Shown here: positions 44,146 through 52,460 of the stretch, piece by piece
How the letters are laid out: each line of letters begins with the position of its first letter
How positions within the stretch are numbered: position 1 is the stretch's first letter
Origin: Sphingobium estronivorans
GTDB taxonomy: Bacteria > Pseudomonadota > Alphaproteobacteria > Sphingomonadales > Sphingomonadaceae
Direction of reading: 5' to 3'
Length of the DNA stretch: 64,000 nt
NCBI RefSeq assembly: GCF_008692605.1
Contig: NZ_LFCT01000007.1
Coordinates: forward strand, 62,001 to 126,000
Notes under the pieces: generated by a model
What the model saw: the letters and a program-made list of their open reading frames with translations, nothing else
What the model was told of the DNA's origin: nothing
Databases searched by the model: none
Position numbers and translations under genes: made by a program

Positions 44146-44173
44146 TTGACATGTAACGGCGGTAACATATAGA
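44146..44173 (+). promoter_or_regulatory. Strong promoter with repressor-like operator, ChrB_N operon
   Basis: TTGACA (44146-44151), a 16-base spacer and TATAGA (44168-44173) form a near-consensus promoter. The whole spacer is a near-palindrome TGTAAC-GGCG-GTAACA (44152-44167), a typical position for a repressor or metal-sensor site. The expected start of transcription, about 44180, is only two bases before the ATG at 44182, so the mRNA would be almost leaderless, in line with the lack of a ribosome binding site. Confidence 0.65.
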
Positions 44174-44181
44174 TCGCCGCC

Positions 44182-44754
44182 ATGACTACATCACCGTCCT
44201 GGCTTCTGCTCACCTACAAGGTTCCGCCCGAACCCGCTGCGAAGCGGGTCGCCATCTGGCGCAAGCTCAAGGGGATGGGCGCTGTCTATCTCCAAAGCGG
44301 TGTCTGCCTGCTTCCCAAGACCGACGATCATCTGCGCCGGCTCAAGCTCATCGAGAATGACATCGACGAGATCGGCGGCGAAGCCGTGTTGCTGGAGACA
44401 GTCGGCCTCGATCGCGGGCAGGAGGTAAAGGTCATCGGCCGCTTCACGACGGATCGCGACGAGGCGTATCAGGAACTCATCGACCGTTGCACGGACTTCG
44501 AGGCCGAGATCGCGAAAGAGACGGCGGCAGAGCATTTCACCTATGCCGAACTCGAGGAGAATGATGTCGATCTCGAGAAGCTGAAGGGCTGGCTCGCCAA
44601 GATCCGCAAGCTCGACTTCTATGGCGCTCCGTTGTCCGAGGAAGCCGAGAAGCGCCTCGATCATTGCGCTGCACTGCTCGAGGGCTATGCGAAGCGCGTT
44701 TTCGACGCACACGAGGAAAACCGGCTGCCGCCACGCGAAGACAAGGCGCCATGA
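44182..44754 (+). CDS. ChrB N-terminal-domain protein
   Basis: A 190-residue protein that matches the N-terminal domain of ChrB, the regulator of chromate resistance: SWLLLTYKVPPEPAAKRVAIWRKLKG (cited in parts) at the start and GVCLLPKTDDHLRRL near residue 45, followed by a charged helical part. The C-terminal ChrB domain is absent and no chrA chromate pump is nearby, so a chromate role is doubtful. It may be the sensor or regulator for the operon with the CDF-like and PiT genes; its own promoter carries an operator. It overlaps the next start as ATGA. Confidence 0.8.
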   Translation: MTTSPSWLLLTYKVPPEPAAKRVAIWRKLKGMGAVYLQSGVCLLPKTDDHLRRLKLIENDIDEIGGEAVLLETVGLDRGQEVKVIGRFTTDRDEAYQELIDRCTDFEAEIAKETAAEHFTYAELEENDVDLEKLKGWLAKIRKLDFYGAPLSEEAEKRLDHCAALLEGYAKRVFDAHEENRLPPREDKAP

Positions 44755-45347
44755 GCGAGGAAGCCCGGCAGCTACGCACTGCGATCGCGGTCGTGGCGCT
44801 TCTGAACCTCGCCTTTTTCGGGATCGAGTTCGCGGTTGCACTTGCGATCGGGTCAGTGTCGCTGCTCGCGGATAGCGCCGATTTCTTCGAGGATGCGGCG
44901 GTCAACTTCCTGATCGGGCTTGCGCTTGGATGGACGGCCATCCAGCGGGCCAGGGTCGGCATGGCGCTCTCGGCGATCCTGCTGGCGCCGGCGCTCGCCT
45001 TCCTTTGGACGCTCTGGGAAAAGCTCGGCGCGCCCGTGCCGCCCGCGGCCGTGCCGCTCAGCCTGACGGGCCTTGCCGCATTGGCGGTCAATCTGTTCTG
45101 TGCCTTCCTGCTGGCACGCTACCGCCACCATGTCGGCAGCCTGACGCGCGCTGCCTTCCTCTCCGCGCGCAACGACGCATTCGCTAACATCGCGATCATC
45201 GCAGCAGGTCTCGCCACGCTGCGCCTTCCATCGATCTGGCCGGACATCGTCGTCGGCCTCGGTATCGCCTGGTTGAATCTCGATGCCGCGCGCGAGGTTT
45301 GGGGTGCTGCTCGCGAGGAGCATCGGCTCGCCAGGGCCCGGCCATAA
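44751..45347 (+). CDS. Cation diffusion facilitator-like transporter
   Basis: A 198-residue inner-membrane protein with six hydrophobic segments, similar to the membrane domain of CDF cation/proton antiporters and without the cytosolic C-terminal domain. TM2 contains LLADSADFFEDAAVN with the acidic metal residues, and the TM5 region reads FLSARNDAFANIA, where the usual His four residues before Asp is Ser. The ion therefore cannot be assumed to be Zn2+. The start ATG at 44751 overlaps the ChrB_N stop. Confidence 0.75.
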   Translation: MSEEARQLRTAIAVVALLNLAFFGIEFAVALAIGSVSLLADSADFFEDAAVNFLIGLALGWTAIQRARVGMALSAILLAPALAFLWTLWEKLGAPVPPAAVPLSLTGLAALAVNLFCAFLLARYRHHVGSLTRAAFLSARNDAFANIAIIAAGLATLRLPSIWPDIVVGLGIAWLNLDAAREVWGAAREEHRLARARP

Positions 45348-45387
45348 TCAGGCACTCCAAAAATTCACCGACAGAAGGGGGGACTCA

Positions 45388-46359
45388 ATGGATCAGGCGC
45401 TCACGACCGGCATGCTCATATCGGGCTTGTTCTTCGGATGGACGATCGGCTCGCACTATACCGGCGCCACCATGGGCATGGCCTATGGCACTGGCCTCAT
45501 AAAGAGCCGGACCCTCGCGACGATCCTGATAGCCATCTTCGTGTTGATCGGCGCGACCTTCGACAGCTCGCACGTCGTGTCGACCGTCGGGACCGGCATC
45601 ATCCGCGACCAGGATCTGACACCGCTCGGGGCCATGGTAATGATGCTGACGGCCGCCCTCGTGACGGCCGCCAATACCTGGATGAAGTGGCCCGTCTCGA
45701 CCTCGCAGCTCGCCTGCTTTTCCGTTGTCGGCGCGGCGCTTGCCATGGGAGCTCCGGTTTTCTGGGGAACCACCGTCATCCTGCTGTTCGTCACCTGGAT
45801 CGGCACGCCGATCGCAAGCGGCCTGCTCGGCTTCGTCTTCACGCGCCTCGCCGACGGGATCAGCGCCCGTTGGGGCAACCGGGCCGACCGGGGCCTGCGA
45901 TGGGCGCTCCTCGCCGCTTCCTGCTATGCTGCCTATACGCTGGGCGCGAACAACACCGGCAACGCAGTCGGCGTCTTCTACGGCCTCCACAAGATGAACC
46001 AGATGCAGGCCGGCTTCATCGGCGGCGTGGTCATGGCGATCGGTGCGCTGACCTGGGGGCGGCCGATCCTCGACAAGGTCGGCAAAGGCCTGGTCGACCT
46101 CGATCTCAACATGGGGGTCGGTGCCAAGTTCGCGCAGAGCATCACCGCGCATACGGCTGCCTGGTGCGGCTATCCGACCTCGATGAACCAGGCACTGCTC
46201 GGCGGCATGGCGGGCGCGACCGGCGCGCGCGGGCGCGAGCCGATGAGCTGGAAAGCGGTCAGGGAGATCGCCTTCTCCTGGTTCTTCACCCCGGTTCTCG
46301 CGGGCATCGTCTCCTTCATCCTCTACAAGGTGCTGTCTTGGCTGATCGGGGTGCATTGA
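45388..46359 (+). CDS. pit: PiT-family inorganic phosphate (anion) permease
   Basis: A 323-residue membrane protein of the PiT family (phosphate symporters). The two family signatures are seen: one in the region WPVSTSQLACF near residue 93 and one in LGANNTGNAVGVFYG near residue 190, where GANN replaces the common GAND. About nine membrane spans. AAGGGGGG before the ATG at 45388 is a strong ribosome binding site. The substrate could be phosphate, sulfate or another anion; transport of fluoride itself is not suggested by any known member. Confidence 0.82.
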   Translation: MDQALTTGMLISGLFFGWTIGSHYTGATMGMAYGTGLIKSRTLATILIAIFVLIGATFDSSHVVSTVGTGIIRDQDLTPLGAMVMMLTAALVTAANTWMKWPVSTSQLACFSVVGAALAMGAPVFWGTTVILLFVTWIGTPIASGLLGFVFTRLADGISARWGNRADRGLRWALLAASCYAAYTLGANNTGNAVGVFYGLHKMNQMQAGFIGGVVMAIGALTWGRPILDKVGKGLVDLDLNMGVGAKFAQSITAHTAAWCGYPTSMNQALLGGMAGATGARGREPMSWKAVREIAFSWFFTPVLAGIVSFILYKVLSWLIGVH

Positions 46360-46565
46360 TCGCCGAAAGCAGCGTCGAGGTGGACTATCCCGGCCATCAC
46401 ACCGTTCATGCGCCTGCCTGGATGGTGACCGGCGCCATCATCTCGATCTACTTGTCCGCCATCATGCAGATGTTCAGCGGCCCGGCGGAGATCGTCGCCC
46501 TGATATCGTCTATTTATGCGGTTCCAGCGATCGCGCTCACATGGCTTGTCGCCGGACGGGCTTAG
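46356..46565 (+). CDS. Small two-span membrane protein
   Basis: A 69-residue frame from TTG at 46356, which overlaps the PiT stop, to the TAG at 46565. It has two hydrophobic segments (about residues 23-42 and 46-66) and an acidic N-terminus. The overlap suggests translational coupling and a possible accessory role for the permease. No homologue is recognised. Confidence 0.55.
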   Translation: MIAESSVEVDYPGHHTVHAPAWMVTGAIISIYLSAIMQMFSGPAEIVALISSIYAVPAIALTWLVAGRA

Positions 46566-46569
46566 CGCA

Positions 46570-47031
46570 GTGCAAACTCTTTCCTCGGACGAGATTCTGG
46601 CTGCGTTTGTCCGCAGCGAGAGGAAGAAGGTCGTGTTGCCCGTGGAGCCGCCATGGGAGTCGCTCGACTATCTGGGCTGGATCCATCGCTCTGGCCACCT
46701 GGGCTTCATCGTCTGTGAGCATGACGCTCAGCTCAAAGGGCTGGTCCTTGAGCGGTCCGTTGTCCGCACGCCGGGGCTTCGCCGATTCATGTGTGACCTG
46801 TGCTGCACGCTCCATGAGCAGGGCGGCATCGCCAGTTTTACGAGGTGGAATCGTGACCGCACGCGCGCAAGGTCCCACCTGTTCTGCGCCGACTTGCAGT
46901 GCAGCCAATATGTGCGGGGTAAACGGACTACCGGCTGCGTGCAGATGACGGAAACCCTTGACCTATCGGGCAAGGTCGAGCGTCTGACCGCCAATCTGGC
47001 ACGTCTCGTGACCGGCTTGGAGCACGGTTGA
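46570..47031 (+). CDS. FBP-domain (elongation factor G-binding, treble-clef zinc finger) protein
   Basis: A 153-residue protein from the GTG at 46570. The C-terminal treble-clef pattern is clear: FMCDLCCTLHEQGG, then RARSHLFCADLQCSQYVRGK, giving four cysteines. This domain is the zinc finger of FusB-type proteins that free EF-G from the ribosome; here the N-terminal helical part is also present. A role in rescuing translation under stress is plausible. It follows the small membrane protein by four bases. Confidence 0.8.
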   Translation: MQTLSSDEILAAFVRSERKKVVLPVEPPWESLDYLGWIHRSGHLGFIVCEHDAQLKGLVLERSVVRTPGLRRFMCDLCCTLHEQGGIASFTRWNRDRTRARSHLFCADLQCSQYVRGKRTTGCVQMTETLDLSGKVERLTANLARLVTGLEHG

Positions 47032-47151
47032 CCCGGATATCGGGTCTCGTTTCCGCTACCAACATGGGAAGGATGCCCCAGCGCCTTATTGGAGGCTTTC
47101 TTGACGCTGGGGTTCCAGCGCAACGTCTGGGGGCTGACATTGCGCCGGAAT

Positions 47152-48081
47152 TCAAGTTGATGTGGTCTTCGATTTCTGCGGAGAGGCAGCGCCGGGTTTC
47201 GATGCGCTCGCGACAGGCGCAGGGGTGACGACCGGCGTAATAGTCCAGACCTCGTCCCAATCGCCGCCCCGATCCGAGGGGCTTGTCATGACCCGATATT
47301 GCGCCTCGACGGCAGACACCCTTTGAGCCGGCTGGTCGGAGAACCATTCGATCAGATCGAACCAAAGGCCCAGGACTCTCGAAAAGCCGGTCGCACGAAG
47401 CCGGCGCCCTTCAAGCCGGCGTTCCGCTTGTTGGAGTGCCTGTTCGCTGATCGCCACGCCCGTCGGCTTGGCGCCAATATCGCAGAGGCGGTCGAGCAGC
47501 TCGATCGCCTTCCCCCAATACCATGCTTCCTTTTCGGGGGGCGCCGATTGCGCGCAAACGACCAGCAGATCGGCAGCGGCGCGGGCGACGGCGTTGAACT
47601 CGCTTTTGTTGGCTTGCAGGCGGAGGCGTTCGAGCAGCGCGGGGGAGGCGGTGCTCGCCAGCGCGAAGGGCTGCGCCGCAAACGACTTGATCCGCGCCAA
47701 GGCGGATTCGGGAAGCCATTCGTGCGCATGATCACATTTCAGTTGGGGAAGGATTTCCTGGGCGAACGAGGATCGAACCGTCTCGGCGCGCAGATTGTCG
47801 GAGTCGTCCCTGGTGGCGACGATGCGCGGTGCAAAGAATTTGAGCTGCTGTCGTTGGGCATCCGGTAGGCAGTCGTTCAGCCGGACGGCGAAGTTTCGAA
47901 TGAACGGGGAGGCCGTCCTCGGATCATCGGTATGCCCTTCGCCCGCAAGCAGAGCGACGAAGGTCATGATGCAGAGGCGATTCGACCGGCGATCTCCCCG
48001 ACCGCGGATCAACTCCACTCGGTCGAACAGGCGCTCCAAAGCCGCCGATGGAGGAAAAACGGCTGATTGGGAAGTTTGCAC
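47152..48081 (-). CDS. Unknown protein under fluoride riboswitch control
   Basis: A 309-residue, probably cytosolic protein without signal peptide or membrane segment. It is mainly helical by composition, with the segment ELIRGRGDRRSNRLCIMTFVALLAGE near the start (cited in parts as ELIRGRGDRRSNRL) and a Pro/Ala/Ser/Lys-rich tail from about residue 285. I recognise no family. The start GTG at 48081 has AGGAG 9 bases upstream, and that site lies in a stem with the 3' end of the fluoride riboswitch at 48114-48167, so it is a direct candidate for a fluoride-induced gene. Confidence 0.75.
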   Translation of the reverse strand: MQTSQSAVFPPSAALERLFDRVELIRGRGDRRSNRLCIMTFVALLAGEGHTDDPRTASPFIRNFAVRLNDCLPDAQRQQLKFFAPRIVATRDDSDNLRAETVRSSFAQEILPQLKCDHAHEWLPESALARIKSFAAQPFALASTASPALLERLRLQANKSEFNAVARAAADLLVVCAQSAPPEKEAWYWGKAIELLDRLCDIGAKPTGVAISEQALQQAERRLEGRRLRATGFSRVLGLWFDLIEWFSDQPAQRVSAVEAQYRVMTSPSDRGGDWDEVWTITPVVTPAPVASASKPGAASPQKSKTTST

Positions 48082-48113
48082 GACATCCAGCTCCTACCGC
48101 ATTGTCTTGTTCT

Positions 48114-48167
48114 GCAGTAGGAGTCATCAGCCCTCAGGGAGAGCGGTTATGGGGGACTCCATCCCCA
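48114..48167 (-). promoter_or_regulatory. Fluoride riboswitch (crcB motif), copy 2
   Basis: On the minus strand GGGGATGG-AGT-CCCCC, ATAACCGC and GGGCTGATGACTCCTACTGC follow the fluoride aptamer consensus closely. The 3' CTCCTACTGC is complementary, with one G-U, to GCGGTAGGAG (48093-48102), the ribosome binding site of the 47152-48081 gene. Unliganded RNA would hide this site. It is divergent from copy 3. Confidence 0.9.
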
Positions 48168-48348
48168 TCTAGCCATTGATAGCCGGGTTGCACAGCCAGC
48201 GTCAACACCGATCATTGAACTGGACCGAGCCGCTTTGCTGCTGCCAATTTGTCACAGTGATTCCTTTTTTCCGCTGCAGCGCACAAAAAATGGGAACCGG
48301 CGGCCCGAAGGGTTGACGCTCCTCCGCTCTCTCTTCATAGCCAGATGT

Positions 48349-48413
48349 CGGCAATGGATTCCTGCCAGGCTTTTCGGAGCCGAACCGCCCGCTTTTGGGC
48401 TAATGATTCCTAC
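48349..48413 (+). promoter_or_regulatory. Fluoride riboswitch (crcB motif), copy 3
   Basis: GGCAATGG-ATTCC-TGCC (48350-48366), a variable hairpin GGCTTTTCGGAGCC, GAACCGCCC and GGGCTAATGATTCCTACC (48397-48413, one A in place of G) make up the motif. The 3' GATTCCTACCTTA can pair with TAAGGAGGAATC, the ribosome binding site of the exporter at 48446. A possible promoter is TTGACG (48313-48318), 17 bases, CATAGC. Confidence 0.9.
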
Positions 48414-48445
48414 CTTAATGCGGCAACGCAAAATAAGGAGGAATC

Positions 48446-50299
48446 TTGCGCGCTACTTTCCGCAACCTATTCGAGCAGCTGAACGTCGCCTCGTTCGTGC
48501 GGACCCAGCACGATCATGCGTTGTCGGTTGCGCGATGGACGATCGTCCTCATCCCGATGGCCGTTGTCGTGGGCTCGCTCTGCGCCGCGTTCCTCTGGAG
48601 TCTGGACGTCGCCACACGCACCCGTTTCGCGCACCCTTGGCTTCTGTTCCTGCTGCCGGTCGGCGGCCTTGCGATCGGCATGCTCTATCATTGGATGGGG
48701 CGCTCGGTCGAAGGCGGCAACAACCTCATCGTCGAGCAGATCCATGAGCCCGGTGGTGGCGTGCCGCTGCGCATGGCTCCCCTCATCTTCATCGGCACAG
48801 TCGTAACCCATCTGCTCGGCGGCTCGGCCGGACGGGAAGGCACAGCGGTCCAGCTAGGCGGCAGCCTGGCGAGCGCCGCCGGCCGCCTGTTCCGGCTAGA
48901 CGAATCTGGGATCCGGATCATTTTGATGGCCGGCATCGCGGCCGGCTTCGGGGCAGTGTTCGGCACCCCGCTGGCGGGCGCGATCTTCGCGCTCGAAGTG
49001 CTCGCGGTCGGCCGAGTGGAATATCCTGCCCTCGTGCCTTGCCTGGTCGCGGGCGTTGTCGGCGACTGGACTTGCCACCAGTGGGGCATCCATCACGGCG
49101 CCTATCACATCGACTATGTCGCGGGCAGCGGAGGCTCGCTGATGGCCGAGCCGCTTCTGCTGATGAAGGCGGCGCTCGCGGGCGTGGTGTTCGGTCTGGT
49201 GAGCCTCAGCTTCGCCGAAGCCAATCACAGCGTCGGCGCTTTCTTCAAGCGGGTCATCCCTTTCGCGCCCCTGCGGCCATTCGTAGGCGGCATTGCCATC
49301 ATCGCTTTGGTCTATGCGCTCGGTACGCGAGACTATCTCGGCCTTGGCGTGTGGTCGCCTGATCCCAGCGTCCCGACGATCGCCGGCTTCTTCGCGGCGC
49401 CGGTCGATCACTGGAGCTGGTTGCTCAAGATGGTCTTCACGATCCTCACCCTAAGCGCCGGCTTCAAGGGCGGCGAGGTCACGCCGCTCTTCTTCATCGG
49501 GGCGGCGCTCGGAAACGCACTCGGCGGGCTCATGGGCGCACCGATCGACCTCTTCGCCGGTATCGGTTTCGTGGCGGTCTTCGCAGGTGCCACGAACACC
49601 CCGCTCGCCTGCACGATAATGGGTATCGAACTGTTCGGCGCGACCAACGCCGTTCCAATCGCGGTCGCCTGTTTCGTCGCCTATCTCTGTTCCGGCCACA
49701 GCGGCATCTACCTGTCGCAGCGTATCGCCGTGCCGAAGCGCGAAAACGCGCTGGTGCCACCCGACTCGACGCTACGCGAGGCGCGGGCGGTGCGGCCATC
49801 GATGGGTACCCTTGCCGAAATCTTTCCCTCTTCCACGAATTCAACCAATGAGAGTGAACGCATGTCCTATCCCCACGAAGTCACCCCTGCCGAGATCGGC
49901 ATGATTCGTATCTACATGAAGCCGTCCGACAAGGTTGCGCGGGGCGGGGCGCGGTCGCTGTGGTCGGCAAAGCCCCTGTATCGCGTGCTGGTTGCCACCG
50001 CGAAGGAGGACGGCATCATGAACGCCGTCGCGCACCACACGCACTATGGCTATAGCAACCACGGCCCTGTTCGTGAGAACGGCGCCGAGATCTCCGATCC
50101 GCACCTGACCATGTGCGTCGAGTTGATCGGCGAGCGAGAGCAGCTCGAGCTCTTCTGCCGCCGGCACGGCGACCTGCTCGCCAGCAAGGTCATCGTCTAC
50201 AAGCATCTCGAGCATTGGACCATTGGCCCGAAGGGCGTCACGCATTCTGACGCAACGCCCGACGAGCTCGCTGCCGATGATCAGGAGGACGTAGCCTGA
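48446..50299 (+). CDS. eriC: CLC-type fluoride/proton antiporter fused to DUF190
   Basis: A 617-residue protein with an N-terminal CLC channel/antiporter domain (about residues 30-450) and a C-terminal DUF190 domain (about 473-600, [11 protein letters not shown]). CLC motifs are [11 protein letters not shown] (129-139) and [18 protein letters not shown] (cited in part); the Cl--type GSGIP motif is replaced by [11 protein letters not shown], as in fluoride-specific CLC-F. It exports F- from the cytoplasm. DUF190 proteins are often encoded next to crcB. The TTG start has AAGGAGG upstream, sequestered by the riboswitch. An internal ATG at 49862 might also yield free DUF190. Confidence 0.9.
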   Translation: MRATFRNLFEQLNVASFVRTQHDHALSVARWTIVLIPMAVVVGSLCAAFLWSLDVATRTRFAHPWLLFLLPVGGLAIGMLYHWMGRSVEGGNNLIVEQIHEPGGGVPLRMAPLIFIGTVVTHLLGGSAGREGTAVQLGGSLASAAGRLFRLDESGIRIILMAGIAAGFGAVFGTPLAGAIFALEVLAVGRVEYPALVPCLVAGVVGDWTCHQWGIHHGAYHIDYVAGSGGSLMAEPLLLMKAALAGVVFGLVSLSFAEANHSVGAFFKRVIPFAPLRPFVGGIAIIALVYALGTRDYLGLGVWSPDPSVPTIAGFFAAPVDHWSWLLKMVFTILTLSAGFKGGEVTPLFFIGAALGNALGGLMGAPIDLFAGIGFVAVFAGATNTPLACTIMGIELFGATNAVPIAVACFVAYLCSGHSGIYLSQRIAVPKRENALVPPDSTLREARAVRPSMGTLAEIFPSSTNSTNESERMSYPHEVTPAEIGMIRIYMKPSDKVARGGARSLWSAKPLYRVLVATAKEDGIMNAVAHHTHYGYSNHGPVRENGAEISDPHLTMCVELIGEREQLELFCRRHGDLLASKVIVYKHLEHWTIGPKGVTHSDATPDELAADDQEDVA

Positions 50300-50323
50300 C
50301 GGATCGCACCTTCGGGTGATCGC

Positions 50324-50365
50324 GGAATGGCCGTGGCCCACAGGGTCGCGGCCATTTCCTTTTTG
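50324..50365 (+). terminator. Rho-independent terminator after the fluoride exporter
   Basis: GGAATGGCC pairs with GGCCATTTCC (one bulge) and is followed by TTTTT. It starts 25 bases after the stop codon. Confidence 0.7.
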
Positions 50366-50423
50366 GCGAGAGCGCCGCGTCCCTTTCGCCGTTCCGGTGC
50401 TCCCGAATGCTCGATTTGCGGCA

Positions 50424-50437
50424 GTAGTATTTGCTAC
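50424..50437. promoter_or_regulatory. GTAG-N6-CTAC palindrome, site A
   Basis: GTAGTATTTGCTAC lies 80 bases upstream of the COG4280 gene. It differs by one base from GTAGTATGTGCTAC at 61174 and by three from GTAGTGATTGCTAC at 61304. A shared regulator, perhaps the RpiR-type protein at 61392, is inferred. Confidence 0.5.
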
Positions 50438-50516
50438 ACATATTCTGTTGGTGTAGTGATCGACTCCGATGTCACGCCGAACGGCGGAAAAGGAAAATCC
50501 AAGCCGAGGGCCCGGA

Positions 50517-51290
50517 ATGATTGCGCTCTGGACGCATGTTGCACCGACGCTCCTGTCGTCGTTCTTTGCCTCTCTCGTCGAGTTCGTGGAGGCGCTCACC
50601 GTCGTCCTCGCGGTGGCCGCGACCCGCGGATGGCGATCGGCCATCATCGGCAGCGCGGCCGGCTTGTCCGCGCTCGGGCTGCTGACCCTCGCCTTCGGGA
50701 GTCAACTGGGCAGGCTGCCCTTGGCGGCCATACAGGTCACGGTCGGGACGCTCATCGTCCTGTTCGGCCTGCGGTGGCTCCGAAAGGCTGTCCTGCGCTC
50801 GGCGGGCGCGATCGCGCTGCATGATGAGGCCGCGATCTACGCCAAGGAGGTCGGGCGTCTCGCCGCCCCCGAAGCGCGGAAAAGCGCATTCGATGCCGCC
50901 GGCTTCGCGACTGCATTCAAGATCACCATGATCGAGGGGATCGAGGTCGTATTCATCGTGCTGGCCTTGGGCGTAGGCGACCGCGCGCTGCTCGAACCAG
51001 CGATCCTTGGCGCTCTCGCGGCGCTCGTTCTGGTCATAGCGCTTGGCGCTCTCCTGCACCGTCCGCTGTCGCGGTTGCCGGAGAACGGCCTTAAATTCCT
51101 CGTGGGCCTGCTGCTCACCGCCTTCGGCACATTCTGGATCGGTGAAGGCCTGGGTGTCGAATGGCCCGATGGCGATCTTGCCCTCCTGTTCCTCGCTGCC
51201 GGCTATCTTGCGGCGGCCGGCGCCGCCGTCATCGCCGCACGGGCGCAACTCCGTGCATCGCCATTGCGTGTCGGGGAGGGGGGGCTTTGA
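50517..51290 (+). CDS. COG4280-type integral membrane protein
   Basis: A 257-residue inner-membrane protein with about seven spans. The N-terminal SSFFASLVEFVEALTVVLAVA and the internal MIEGIEVVFIVLALGVG each carry an E-x-x-E pattern reminiscent of the REGLE motifs of FTR1-like permeases; the transported ion is unknown. The ATG at 50517 with GAGGG six bases upstream is preferred to an ATG 48 bases earlier that has no ribosome binding site. First gene of an operon with a small membrane protein, uppP and an acid phosphatase. Confidence 0.75.
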   Translation: MIALWTHVAPTLLSSFFASLVEFVEALTVVLAVAATRGWRSAIIGSAAGLSALGLLTLAFGSQLGRLPLAAIQVTVGTLIVLFGLRWLRKAVLRSAGAIALHDEAAIYAKEVGRLAAPEARKSAFDAAGFATAFKITMIEGIEVVFIVLALGVGDRALLEPAILGALAALVLVIALGALLHRPLSRLPENGLKFLVGLLLTAFGTFWIGEGLGVEWPDGDLALLFLAAGYLAAAGAAVIAARAQLRASPLRVGEGGL

Positions 51291-51520
51291 GCTGGCTTCG
51301 AGGGATCATCGTCGAACTGATCGGCCTCTTCGTCGATGATGCCGCCTTTGCGGCGTGCATTCTTGCCATCGTGGCGGCAGCCGGCATCGCGTCGCGCCAC
51401 GTCCACCCGCCCGCGCATCTCCTGGGATTCGCGATGTTCGCCGCCCTGACAGGAATCTTGATCGGGAGCGCGATCCTCAAGGCCCGCCGCACCAAGCGAG
51501 CCGCGCGCCGTGATTATTGA
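51287..51520 (+). CDS. Small membrane protein
   Basis: A 77-residue frame from TTG at 51287, which overlaps the preceding TGA, with two or three hydrophobic segments and a basic C-terminal tail (KARRTKRAARRDY). It is translationally coupled to the COG4280 gene and may be its partner. No family recognised. Confidence 0.6.
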   Translation: MSWLRGIIVELIGLFVDDAAFAACILAIVAAAGIASRHVHPPAHLLGFAMFAALTGILIGSAILKARRTKRAARRDY

Positions 51521-51583
51521 AGGCCGGGCTCTCGTGCTTCAGGGCACGAAGCCCGCCATCACCTCCGCTGTCGGGCGACGGAT

Positions 51584-52405
51584 ATGACGGTCGGGGCGCT
51601 GATAGGACCGATCATCCTCGGCGTAGTCGAAGGCTTGACTGAATTCATCCCGGTGTCCTCGACAGGCCATCTCATCCTTGCCGAGCATGTAGTGGGCTAT
51701 GCGGGACGGCAGGCCCGCCTGCTCGACGTCGTGATCCAGGTCGGCGCCATCCTTGCGATATGCTGGCTCTACAGATCGGAGCTATGGCGGCTCGCGACGT
51801 CCTGGCCGTCCGAACCGTCGTCCCGATCGTTTATCGCCAGGATCGCCGTCGCGACCCTGCCAGCGGCGATCGTCGGCGCGGTGGCGCACGACTTCATCAC
51901 GACGGTCCTGTTCTCGCCTTGGGTGGTTTCCATCAGCCTCATCCTCGGCGGGATCGCCATCCTCGCCATCGAGCGCGCGCGAGCGAAGACGGCCGGAACT
52001 GCGTCCATTGGCCTCGGCGCTGCCTTCGGGATCGGCCTGTGCCAGCTTCTGTCGATGATCCCAGGCGTATCGCGATCCGGGGCGACCATCATGGGCGGCG
52101 TCGCGCTCGGCGTTGAGCGCCGCGCAGCCACCAAATTCTCCTTCTTCCTTGCTATTCCCACCATGTTCGGCGCGGCCGGGCTCGACCTGTTCAAGAACCG
52201 CGCTGCGATTCACGCCGACGACCTGCTGGCGATCGCCGTCGGTTTCGGGGTGTCCTTCATCGTCGCGCTGGTCGTGGTGCGCTGGCTCGTGCGCTTCGTG
52301 GGCAAGCACGGCTTCGGCGTCTTTGCCTGGTATCGGATCCTCGCGGGAACGGCCGCCCTCATCATCCTCGCCGCGCAGCATTCATCACCCGTGATCGCGG
52401 CATGA
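51584..52405 (+). CDS. uppP: Undecaprenyl-diphosphatase UppP (BacA)
   Basis: A 273-residue membrane enzyme that removes one phosphate from undecaprenyl pyrophosphate to recycle the lipid carrier for peptidoglycan. Its two signatures are intact: GVVEGLTEFIPVSSTGHLIL near residue 13 and SMIPGVSRSGATIMGG near residue 153. Length is normal. It is probably a second copy, since cells need one elsewhere; on this island it could back up a step weakened by fluoride or low phosphate (inference). Confidence 0.93.
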   Translation: MTVGALIGPIILGVVEGLTEFIPVSSTGHLILAEHVVGYAGRQARLLDVVIQVGAILAICWLYRSELWRLATSWPSEPSSRSFIARIAVATLPAAIVGAVAHDFITTVLFSPWVVSISLILGGIAILAIERARAKTAGTASIGLGAAFGIGLCQLLSMIPGVSRSGATIMGGVALGVERRAATKFSFFLAIPTMFGAAGLDLFKNRAAIHADDLLAIAVGFGVSFIVALVVVRWLVRFVGKHGFGVFAWYRILAGTAALIILAAQHSSPVIAA

Positions 52406-52460
52406 CCAGCAGATGTCACACATCGCTCCGATGATAGGGCGAGCGCCAGGGAGAACAAGC

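Noticed and set aside
44182-44754. Chromate resistance as the function of the ChrB-like operon
   Set aside because: The C-terminal ChrB domain and the ChrA pump are absent. The family name should not be turned into a function here.
49862-50299. DUF190 as a separate gene
   Set aside because: It is in frame with the CLC domain without a stop, and the ribosome binding site before the internal ATG is weak; recorded as a possible second start only.
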